Of a DNA stretch of 64,000 nt, positions 8,577-15,699 are shown piece by piece. The first letter of the stretch is position 1, and each line of letters opens with the position of its first letter. The stretch lies in NCBI RefSeq assembly GCF_043575855.1, contig NZ_CP144375.1, positions 124,001-188,000 on the forward strand, given 5' to 3'. Origin of the DNA: Kutzneria buriramensis (lineage in GTDB: Bacteria > Actinomycetota > Actinomycetes > Mycobacteriales > Pseudonocardiaceae). The translations under genes and the position numbers were made by a program. Below the pieces are notes generated by a model that was not told the origin of the DNA, did not search any database, and was given only the letters and a program-made list of their open reading frames with translations.

Positions 8577-8990
8577 TCACTTCACGGTGATGTTCGTCAG
8601 CGACAACTCGGTCTGGCGGCCGTTGTCGTCCCACACGATGTCGAAAATCCAGATGTTGCCCGGACCGCTCGACGTCACGTTCGGCACCGTGAAGTCCGCG
8701 GCGCCCGTTTTCGGGTCCACGTTCGCGGTGATGAGCGTGTTGGGCGCGTGACCCATCCCCGTGGAGTGCGCGAGCCACAGTTGGACGGCGGTCACCTGTG
8801 GCGCGTACGCGGCGTTGAAGTGCCAGGTCGCGTGGACATCCCGGCCCGGATGGAAAATCGTGGTGGACAGGGTGGTGTCCGTGACGACCTCCGACAGCGA
8901 CGGCGGATCCGCCTGGGCTGCCCCGGTGGACACGGCGACGACAGCGGCGGCAGTGCCGACGAGCGCGCCGGCCCGGCTGAGGTACTGCAT
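8577..8990 (-). CDS. Small secreted protein
   Basis: A 137-residue exported protein of unknown function. The N-terminus is a clear Sec signal peptide: a basic start (MQYLSR), a hydrophobic Ala/Val core and an AQA cleavage site near residue 26. The mature part (about 110 residues) has alternating hydrophobic residues and several Trp (WHF, WLAH, NIWIFDIVWDD), as in a small beta-sandwich. There are no Cys residues. I prefer ATG 8990, with GGGGGC about 7 bases upstream, over the ATG at 9026, because the signal peptide begins there. The gene stands alone: about 160 bp of A+T-richer DNA lies upstream, with a TATACT hexamer, and a strong hairpin lies downstream. Confidence 0.7.
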   Translation of the reverse strand: MQYLSRAGALVGTAAAVVAVSTGAAQADPPSLSEVVTDTTLSTTIFHPGRDVHATWHFNAAYAPQVTAVQLWLAHSTGMGHAPNTLITANVDPKTGAADFTVPNVTSSGPGNIWIFDIVWDDNGRQTELSLTNITVK

Positions 8991-9081
8991 TTCTTTGCCC
9001 CCAAGGACAAGGCGACGGTACCTCATTATTCGAGCAGGTTCGATTCAGTGGCGCAAGTCCGAGAGACCCAGCACACACCGA

Positions 9082-9087
9082 AGTATA
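9082..9087 (-). promoter_or_regulatory. Possible -10 element for the secreted protein
   Basis: TATACT on the minus strand in an unusually A+T-rich intergenic patch (9060-9135), about 90 bases before the start at 8990. No convincing -35 element accompanies it. Confidence 0.3.
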
Positions 9088-9151
9088 CATTTATGAATCC
9101 GCCGGGTGACGGGAGGTCTAGAACAATTAATTCCACCGATCGGCCATTCGG

Positions 9152-10264
9152 TCACCCGCTTGCCGGCAACCAGCGGGTGTCCATGGTCAGCTCGTGCAGA
9201 ATTTCGGGTACGGGCGTGACACCGATTCCCGGTCCGGTCGGCACCCGGACGTGCCCGTTCTCGAGTGTGAACGGCCCGGTCAGGTCCCGGTGGTAGTACC
9301 GGTCCGACGCCGAGGTGTCACCCGGCAGAGTGAACCCGGGCAGCGAGGCGAGCGCCACGTTCGCCGCCCGCCCGATGCCGGTCTCGAGCATGCCGCCGCA
9401 CCACACCGGCACGCCGTGCGCCTGGCAGACGTCGTGCACCCGGCGCGATTCCAGGTAGCCGCCGACCCGCCCGGGCTTGATGTTGACGATCGAGCAGGCG
9501 CCGAGCGTGATGGCGTCCGCCGCGACCTTCGCCGAGGTGATGGACTCGTCCAGGCAGATCGGGGTCCGCACGAGCCGAGCCAGCTGGGCGTGGCCGAGCA
9601 GGTCGTCCTCGGGCAGCGGCTGCTCGATCAGCAGCAGGTCGAACGGGTCCAGCCTGGCCAGCTGCCGCGCGTCGCCGACGGTGTAGGCGGTGTTCGCGTC
9701 GACCTGGAGCGGCACGCCGTCGCCGAACCGCTCCCGCACGGCCCGCACCGGCTCGACGTCCCAGCCGGGTTCGATCTTCAGCTTGATCCGGACGTAGCCC
9801 TGGTCGAGATAGCCGGCGACGGCGTCGAGCAGCTGCGGGATGGAGTCCATGATGCCGACGGAGACGCCGGAGGCGACCCGGTCGACGGCGCCGCCGAGGT
9901 AGCGGGCCAGCGAGAGGTCCAGGGAACGCAGCTCCGCGTCCAGGAACGCGGTCTCCAGCGCGGCCTTGGCCATCTGGTGACCGTGAAACCGTTGCATGGC
10001 ACGGGAAACCGCGTGAACGTCCGGATCGGACAGTGCCGCCACCTCGGGGAACAACACGTGCTCGATCACGTGTGCCGCCGCGTCGACGTATTCGGGCGAG
10101 TACACCGGTTCCGACATCGCGACGCACTCCGACCAGCCCTCGCCGCGATCGGTGACCAGCCGCAGCAGCAACAGATCCCGGCTGTCCTCGCTGCCGAACG
10201 AGGTCCGGAACGTGCCGACCAGCGGCAGTGACAGCCAGCGCAGCTCGAGGCCCTCGATCTTCAC
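9152..10264 (-). CDS. N-succinyl/N-acyl amino acid racemase / o-succinylbenzoate synthase (enolase superfamily)
   Basis: A 370-residue enolase-superfamily enzyme. The catalytic lysines in IKLKIEPG (Lys161, Lys163) and NIKPGRVGG (Lys263), and the metal ligands Asp189 (QVDAN), Glu214 (IEQPL) and Asp239 (CLDES), fall at exactly the positions known for the Amycolatopsis NSAR/OSBS enzyme. That family makes o-succinylbenzoate for menaquinone and/or racemises N-succinyl amino acids. The gene upstream, overlapping by 4 bp, is a GNAT acyltransferase, the partner seen in the D-to-L amino acid conversion pathway, and no other men genes are nearby. I therefore favour the racemase role. Confidence 0.88.
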   Translation of the reverse strand: MKIEGLELRWLSLPLVGTFRTSFGSEDSRDLLLLRLVTDRGEGWSECVAMSEPVYSPEYVDAAAHVIEHVLFPEVAALSDPDVHAVSRAMQRFHGHQMAKAALETAFLDAELRSLDLSLARYLGGAVDRVASGVSVGIMDSIPQLLDAVAGYLDQGYVRIKLKIEPGWDVEPVRAVRERFGDGVPLQVDANTAYTVGDARQLARLDPFDLLLIEQPLPEDDLLGHAQLARLVRTPICLDESITSAKVAADAITLGACSIVNIKPGRVGGYLESRRVHDVCQAHGVPVWCGGMLETGIGRAANVALASLPGFTLPGDTSASDRYYHRDLTGPFTLENGHVRVPTGPGIGVTPVPEILHELTMDTRWLPASG

Positions 10265-11115
10265 GCGTCCTCACCCCGGTCGATCAGATAGCCGCCCTCG
10301 CGGCTGAATCCCGTGATCACCGCGCCGTCCGCGAGCAGGCCGCCGAGCACGTCCCGCACCGCCAGCCGCCACCGCAACGCCGTCTCCGGCCGCGCCTTGC
10401 GGACGGCGTAGATGTCTTGCGGGATACGGACTTCCACGTGTCGGCCCTTGATCTCGCCCGGCACCGGCCGCTGGTCGCCGGCGATGCCCAGCGCCACCAC
10501 CGCACCCGGCGCGCGCTGCACCGGATGGCCGTCGAGCACCTGCTCCACGGCCGGATCCGCCAGATCCCAGTCCAGCAGCAGGCGATCGCTCTCGTCGCCG
10601 GCGTTCAGCTCGTCGGGCATGTCGCCGTAGAACGACTCCAGGTACACACGGCAGCGCGCGCCCAGCTTGGCCAGGTTGAAGTGGGCGTTGCGGGAGACCA
10701 GCGGATCGAACGTCCAGCCGATCGTGCGGACGCCGTTGTCCAACGCCCACGCCCGCTGGTGGGTCTTCAGCGCGAAACCGACGCCGCGCACCTGCCCGTC
10801 CGGCAGCACGCCGGTGATGTGGGAGTGCAGGCTCCGGGTGTCCGGCGGCCCGAAGAAGCCCACCGTCGCACCGATCATCAGGTCGTCACGGAACGCCGCG
10901 GCCACGTAGTTTCCGACATGCGAAAGAACCCGCAGCCACTCCACGGTCATCGTCGGCACCGTCGGGTCCGGCCGCCACACCTGGTCGCACAGGGCCGCGA
11001 CCTGTTCCAGTTCGGGCAGCTCGTGCAGCACCCGCACGACCACCCCGGCCTGCTCAGCGGCGCTGTCGGCCCGTTCGCGCGCCGTCCGGAGGACTTCCGT
11101 CACCGCCTCGATCAT
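10261..11115 (-). CDS. GNAT-family acyltransferase paired with the racemase
   Basis: A 284-residue protein with a GNAT fold in its first half: HSHITGVLPDGQVRGVGFAL holds the acetyl-CoA-binding R/Q-x-x-G-x-G/A-like turn, followed by HQRAWAL. The second half contains GDESDRLLLDWDL and PQDIYAVRKARPETALRWR, which I associate with a conserved family of predicted acyltransferases next to NSAR/OSBS genes. In that pathway the GNAT enzyme succinylates a D-amino acid, the racemase inverts it and a desuccinylase releases the L-form. The desuccinylase is not visible here. The stop overlaps the racemase start (ATGA), so the two are co-translated. Function by context is an inference. Confidence 0.8.
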   Translation of the reverse strand: MIEAVTEVLRTARERADSAAEQAGVVVRVLHELPELEQVAALCDQVWRPDPTVPTMTVEWLRVLSHVGNYVAAAFRDDLMIGATVGFFGPPDTRSLHSHITGVLPDGQVRGVGFALKTHQRAWALDNGVRTIGWTFDPLVSRNAHFNLAKLGARCRVYLESFYGDMPDELNAGDESDRLLLDWDLADPAVEQVLDGHPVQRAPGAVVALGIAGDQRPVPGEIKGRHVEVRIPQDIYAVRKARPETALRWRLAVRDVLGGLLADGAVITGFSREGGYLIDRGEDA

Positions 11116-11218
11116 CCGTCATGCCTAGCACAGAAATCCGGGCGCGCAGAGGCCTGGCGACGCGCCCGGGCGGGCAAACCCCTGCACCGCCGGCCCCGCG
11201 GGATGGGACACTGTGGCC

Positions 11219-11251
11219 ATGGACAGACTGGTCCTGGAGGCCGCCTGGTGA
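11219..11251 (+). CDS. Possible 10-residue leader peptide
   Basis: An ATG at 11219 opens a ten-codon frame (MDRLVLEAAW) whose TGA overlaps the GTG start of the next small gene. GGAGG inside it is the ribosome-binding site for that gene. The ATG lies 6 bases after GACACT, so it may be a leaderless start. It could be a coupled leader or chance. Confidence 0.3.
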   Translation: MDRLVLEAAW

Positions 11252-11460
11252 GTGTCTTAAGCATTCCCGATCCGGATGGCACCCTCGCCCCGTGCCCGGG
11301 CTGCGGCCACGCCACAGTGGTCGCGACCACGAGCACCGGCGCGGAACGGCTGCACTGCGGGACGTACGAGCCCGTGTGCCGGCCGGCACGCCCCGACAAC
11401 CGGGTGGCCCGGTTGCTCAACCGCATGGTCAAACTCGTCGGAGGTGACCCGCACAAGTAG
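11248..11460 (+). CDS. Small cysteine-rich protein
   Basis: A 70-residue protein of unknown function. It has a CPGCGH pair followed by two more Cys (HCGTYEPVC), an arrangement compatible with a small zinc ribbon, then an Arg-rich helix-like tail (NRVARLLNRMVKL). The GTG start at 11248 is preceded by GGAGG with a 7-base gap, better than most genes in the window, which is the main reason for calling it. It is transcribed away from the GNAT gene and toward a strong two-sided hairpin. No homologue is recognised. The frame is also open upstream on the strand opposite the GNAT gene, but that part is not protein-like. Confidence 0.55.
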   Translation: MSVLSIPDPDGTLAPCPGCGHATVVATTSTGAERLHCGTYEPVCRPARPDNRVARLLNRMVKLVGGDPHK

Positions 11461-11493
11461 TCGGTCGGCGACGACCGACGAGCTTTCGCCTCG

Positions 11494-11524
11494 CGTGGCG
11501 CCACCCCGGACGGGTGGCGCCACG
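11494..11524. terminator. Bidirectional terminator
   Basis: A perfect 13-bp stem (arm CGTGGCGCCACCC) with a 5-base loop between the convergent small gene (ends 11460) and P450 gene (ends 11551). Confidence 0.75.
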
Positions 11525-11550
11525 CCGCGTTTCCGCTCACGTGACCAGCG

Positions 11551-12750
11551 TCACCAGGTGACCGGCAGCGAGTCAGGGCCTCGCAGCAGACCGCCCTTCT
11601 TGAACGCGACCTCCTCGGCGGGCACCGCCAGCCGCAGCGACGGCAGCCGTCGCACCAGGGCGGTCATCGCCGTCCTGAGCTCCAGCCGGGCCAGCGGCGC
11701 GCCGAGGCAGTGGTGGGCGCCGTGACCGAAGGCGATGTGCGGGTTGGCCTCCCGGTCGAAGTCCAGCTCGTCGGCGCGGTCGAAGACGTTCTCGTCGAAG
11801 TTGGCCGCGGCGATCTGCGTCACGACCGAGTCGCCGGCGCGCACGAGCGTGCCGCCGACCTCGACGTCCTCCTTGGCGATGCGCGCGAAGGTCACCACTC
11901 CCAGGGGCGTCGCGCGCAGCAGTTCCTCGACCGCCTGCGGAACGTCCCCGGGACGATCGACCAGGCGCTGCCACAGCTCCCGCTGGTTCATCAGCGTGAA
12001 CACGTGGCCGGAGAGTTGGTTGGCGGTGGTCTCGTGGCCGGCCGAGAGGATCGTCACGCCGAGCGAGACCATCTCGTCCTCGGACAGCCGACCCTCGGTG
12101 TCGTGCGCGGCCAACAGGATGCTGATCAGGTCGTCGCTCGGCCGCTCCGCGCGCTCGGCGACCAGCCGGCGGAAGAACGCCCACAGCGCGTCGTTGGCCG
12201 CGACGATCTCCTCCATCGTCGGGCCCTTGACCGCGCTCGCGACCATGGACCAGTCGTGGAACTCGTCGCGCTCGTCCTCCGGCACGCCGAGGATCTCGCT
12301 GATCGCGGTGACCGCCATCGGCAGGGCCAGCTCGTCGACGAGATCGGCGGTGTCCTTGCCGTCGGTCATCCGGTCGAGCAGGCCGTCGATCATCGCCTCC
12401 ACCCGCGGCCGCAGCAGCTCGATGTTGCGGGCGGTGAACGCCTTCGCCACCACGCGGCGCACCCGGCTGTGGTTCGGCGGGTCCATGGCAAGGATGTTCG
12501 GCGTCGTCTCGAGCATGGGCATGTTCCGCGGAATGTCCTTGTTCAGTGCGGCGGCCCGGCTGAAGCGGGGATCGGCCAGCACCAACTTGACGTCCTCGAG
12601 CCGGGTGGCGAGCCAGGCCCGGCCGCCGTAGGGCATCTCCAGCGTCGGCAGGCCCGCGGCGCGACGGAATTCGCCGTACTCGGGGGCGAGCTCCAGCGCC
12701 GGCGCCTCGGGGAATGGGTATGGGCAGGCGGTGATTTCACCAGTAGCCAC
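11551..12750 (-). CDS. Cytochrome P450
   Basis: A 399-residue class I bacterial P450 of full length. It has the I-helix oxygen-activation motif AGHETT, ExxR in EELLR, and the haem-binding loop FGHGAHHCLG with the Cys thiolate. The general layout (PFPEAPALELAPEY at the start, DPPNHSRVRRVV in the C helix) is that of the CYP105/CYP107-type soluble P450s of actinomycetes. The start is GTG 12750, with GGAGG 8 bases upstream. No ferredoxin or reductase gene is adjacent, so electrons must come from elsewhere. It stands alone between a convergent small gene and the cold-shock gene, and its substrate is not predictable. Confidence 0.92.
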   Translation of the reverse strand: MATGEITACPYPFPEAPALELAPEYGEFRRAAGLPTLEMPYGGRAWLATRLEDVKLVLADPRFSRAAALNKDIPRNMPMLETTPNILAMDPPNHSRVRRVVAKAFTARNIELLRPRVEAMIDGLLDRMTDGKDTADLVDELALPMAVTAISEILGVPEDERDEFHDWSMVASAVKGPTMEEIVAANDALWAFFRRLVAERAERPSDDLISILLAAHDTEGRLSEDEMVSLGVTILSAGHETTANQLSGHVFTLMNQRELWQRLVDRPGDVPQAVEELLRATPLGVVTFARIAKEDVEVGGTLVRAGDSVVTQIAAANFDENVFDRADELDFDREANPHIAFGHGAHHCLGAPLARLELRTAMTALVRRLPSLRLAVPAEEVAFKKGGLLRGPDSLPVTW

Positions 12751-12875
12751 GGGTCTTGCCTCCGCACATAAACGGCGTTAACAAGATCGAACGCTACACC
12801 GGAGCCGAACGCTCGTGTCCGGAAATCCGAGGACTGGCACGGAAAGGCGGGCGGCCGTGGCCACCGCCCGCCCCG

Positions 12876-13235
12876 TCACAGCGAGACGCCGCGGGCCCTC
12901 GCCACGTCCGCCACCGTCTGGCGGATCCGCACGATCTGCGCGCCGGTCAACTCCGGCACCTCGACCAGCAGCGCCTCGGTCAGCTCGGCGCCGAACCCGG
13001 ACACCGGACCGCCGCCGCCCCGGTTGGCCGACCGGCCGGCCCGCCGCACGTCCACGGCCTTCAGGCCGCGGTCGCCCTCCTCGATCTGGAACTCGACGTT
13101 GGTGCCCGGCTTGAACACCGACTTGTCCTCGCTGAGGTCGTTCGCGTGCACGAACACGTCCTCGCTGCCCGAGTCCGGCGCGATGAACCCGAAGCCGCGC
13201 ACATCGTCGAAACGCAGCACCCGCCCTGTTGCCAC
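12876..13235 (-). CDS. Cold-shock-domain protein with C-terminal extension
   Basis: A 119-residue nucleic-acid-binding protein. Residues 1-65 form a cold-shock domain with the RNP1-like motif GFGFIAPD and RNP2-like motif DVFVHAND. A second part (about 66-119) begins with a Gly/Arg-rich linker and ends in a predicted helical segment. It is longer than the classical 67-residue CspA and fits the two-part actinobacterial version thought to act as an RNA chaperone. Several in-frame GTG codons compete as the start (13235, 13241, 13244, 13250). I chose the one giving VATGRVLRF, the usual beginning of this family. GAGG lies upstream of all of them. Confidence 0.8.
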   Translation of the reverse strand: MATGRVLRFDDVRGFGFIAPDSGSEDVFVHANDLSEDKSVFKPGTNVEFQIEEGDRGLKAVDVRRAGRSANRGGGGPVSGFGAELTEALLVEVPELTGAQIVRIRQTVADVARARGVSL

Positions 13236-13266
13236 ACCCACCACTCTCACCTCGAAGAACTCACCG

Positions 13267-15699
13267 TCAACCGGCTACTGTACCGTTCTTGAGGTCAACA
13301 GTGAGTCGCCGGTCGGCCACCGAGCGTCCGACCTCCAGCCGGTGCGGACCGGCCGCCTCCCGCCAGCCGCCGTCCCGCCACACCTGGGCGGAGCGCCTCG
13401 GCACGGTGATCACCGCGGTGGCCCGCTCGCCGGGACCGGCGGCCACCGCCGCGAACCCGGCCAGCCAGCGCGCCGGCCGTTCCGGATCGGCCTCCGCCGG
13501 CGCCAGATAGGCCTGCACGATCTCGCGGCCGCGCCGGGTTCCAAAATTCCGCACCGTGACCGTCGCCGTGCCGAGAATGTCCTCAGTGGACGCCGGTGTG
13601 AATTCGACCGATTCGTACGCCCATTCCGTGTAGCCGATTCCGTGCCCGAACCAGTAGGCCGGCTCGACGTCCGAACGCAGCCACGCCCGGTAGCCGATGA
13701 AAACGCCCTCGTCGTAGCCGAGGACTCCGTCGGCCGGCGTCACGTTCAGCACCGGAGCGTCCTCGGTCCGCTTCGGCCACGTCGTCGGCAGGCGGCCGCC
13801 GGGCTCCTCGCGGCCCAGCAGGACGTCGGCCAGCGCGCCGCCGGCCGCCTGTCCCGGGAACCAGGTCAGCAGCACCGCCGCCACGTCGTCGGCCCACGGC
13901 ATCTCCACCGGCGAGCCCGCGTTCACCACGACGACCGTGTTCGGGTTCGCGGCGGCGACCCGTCGGACGAGTTCGTCCTGCGGACCCGGCAGCGCCAGCG
14001 TCGTGCGGTCGAAGCCCTCGCTCTCGCTCTGGTCGGTCGTGCCCACCACGATCACTGCCACATCGGCGTCCCGGGCGACGGCCACCGCCCGCTCGATCCG
14101 GCGCTCCGCATCGGCTTCCGGTCCACTGTGGCCAAGGGTGAGGGCGATCCACACGTACTTGTTGATGCCGCGTTCGAGGCCGAGCGGCGTCAGGCGGAAG
14201 CTCACCTCGACCGGCTCCCCCGCCGGCAGTTCCAGGTCGAAACGCCGTTCCCGCGGGTTCAGCACCGCCGTGAACGGGTCGTCGCCCGCGGGCTGGTTCG
14301 AGCCGTCGAACAGGACCGTGCCGCCGACTTCGAGCCGGGCCTCGCCGAGGCCGATGAACCCGAACGTCTGCGGGCCGGACTCGACCGGTGTGAACGTGCC
14401 GGCGATCTCCACGGATCGCACTCGTTGTGGATCCACGCCTGCCGGCGCCTCGCCTATCCACCGGATCTCGCCGCGTTCCAGCGGTCCGGTCGCCACCTCG
14501 TCGCCGTCGCCGTCCCGCGCGATCCAGCGGAGTTCCGCGTTGTCCCCCAAGGGAGGCAGCTGCGTTCGCGGGTCCGCGCCGAGCTCGTACACCACCGGCA
14601 GCGCCTCCCGCAGGCCGTCCAGCGGGGAGATCACCTCCGACGGGTAGACCACCGCGCTGCCGCCGCCGAGGATCCGGGCGTCCCTCGCCGCGCCGCCGAG
14701 CACTGCGACTTTTGCCGCCTTCGTTGCGTCCAGCGGGAGCAATCCCGCCTTGTTGTGCAGCAGCACGAAGGACCGCGCCGCCACCTCACGCGCCAGGCTG
14801 TCGCCGTCGATCGGCTCCGGCAGAGTCGTGACCGCCGGTTCGAAGCCGTCCAGGACTCCGACGCGGGCCGCCAGCACCAGCACCCGGCGGACCATCGCGT
14901 CCACCACGTCCGCCGGCACCTTGCCGTCACGGACCGCCTGCGCGAGCTTCGGCCCGAACGGCGTGATCGGGCCCGGCATCGCCACGTCCAGACCGCCCAG
15001 CGCCGCCCGCTCCGTGTGCCGGGTCGCCGTCCAGTCCGACACGATGAAGCCGTCGAATCCCCATTCCTCGCGCAGGATCCCGTTCTGCAGCGGGCCGTGC
15101 TCGGTCATCGTCGTGCCGTTGACCGAGTTGTACGCCGCCATGACGCCCCACGGCCGCGCCTGCCGCACGATGATCTCGAACGGCGCCAGGTACAGCTCCC
15201 GCAGCGTCCGCTCGTCCACCCGGACGTCCACCGTGTACCGCTGCGTCTCCGAGTCGTTGGCGACGAAGTGCTTCACCGTCGTCGCCACGCCGCCGTCCTG
15301 CACGCCCCGGACGTAGCCCGCGCCCACCAGGCCCGTCAGCAGCGGATCCTCGGAGTAGCACTCGAAATGCCGGCCACCCAACGGCGTCCGGTGCAGGTTC
15401 ACCGTCGGCGCCAGCAGCACGTGCACGCCCTTGCGGCGCGCCTCCTGCGCCAGCAGCCGGCCCACCCGCCGCGCCAGTTCCGGATCCCAACAGGCCGCCA
15501 GCGCCGTCGGGCTAGGCAGCGCCACCGACGGGTCCTCCGGCGTCGCCCGCGTGCCCCGGACGCCGATCGGACCGTCGGACATCACCAGCGACCCCAGCCC
15601 GATCTCCGGCACCGCGGGGAGCGCCCAGCGGTCATGTCCCGCCAGCAGGGCCGCCTTCGTGTCAAGATCCAGTCGCGTCACCAGCTCGTCGAGATCCAT
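13267..15699 (-). CDS. Glycoside hydrolase family 3 beta-glucosidase-like enzyme with PA14 insert
   Basis: An 810-residue GH3 enzyme. The N-terminal barrel carries KHFVAND and the nucleophile in GFIVSDW (Asp222). The central alpha/beta sandwich follows, with a PA14-like carbohydrate-binding insert (about residues 385-530, containing VGGTVLFDG). The C-terminal fibronectin-III-like domain ends the protein (YTEWAYESVEF to LTVDLKNG). This matches the bglB-type enzymes that hydrolyse beta-glucosides or xylosides. There is no signal peptide, so it is probably intracellular and needs imported oligosaccharides or glycosylated metabolites. Its start overlaps the end of the upstream P-loop-like gene by 38 bp, an odd coupling for unrelated functions. 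Confidence 0.92.
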   Translation of the reverse strand: MDLDELVTRLDLDTKAALLAGHDRWALPAVPEIGLGSLVMSDGPIGVRGTRATPEDPSVALPSPTALAACWDPELARRVGRLLAQEARRKGVHVLLAPTVNLHRTPLGGRHFECYSEDPLLTGLVGAGYVRGVQDGGVATTVKHFVANDSETQRYTVDVRVDERTLRELYLAPFEIIVRQARPWGVMAAYNSVNGTTMTEHGPLQNGILREEWGFDGFIVSDWTATRHTERAALGGLDVAMPGPITPFGPKLAQAVRDGKVPADVVDAMVRRVLVLAARVGVLDGFEPAVTTLPEPIDGDSLAREVAARSFVLLHNKAGLLPLDATKAAKVAVLGGAARDARILGGGSAVVYPSEVISPLDGLREALPVVYELGADPRTQLPPLGDNAELRWIARDGDGDEVATGPLERGEIRWIGEAPAGVDPQRVRSVEIAGTFTPVESGPQTFGFIGLGEARLEVGGTVLFDGSNQPAGDDPFTAVLNPRERRFDLELPAGEPVEVSFRLTPLGLERGINKYVWIALTLGHSGPEADAERRIERAVAVARDADVAVIVVGTTDQSESEGFDRTTLALPGPQDELVRRVAAANPNTVVVVNAGSPVEMPWADDVAAVLLTWFPGQAAGGALADVLLGREEPGGRLPTTWPKRTEDAPVLNVTPADGVLGYDEGVFIGYRAWLRSDVEPAYWFGHGIGYTEWAYESVEFTPASTEDILGTATVTVRNFGTRRGREIVQAYLAPAEADPERPARWLAGFAAVAAGPGERATAVITVPRRSAQVWRDGGWREAAGPHRLEVGRSVADRRLTVDLKNGTVAG

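Noticed and set aside
9152..10264. Simple menaquinone-pathway menC call
   Set aside because: No other men genes nearby, and the coupled GNAT gene favours the racemase role; menC activity remains possible.
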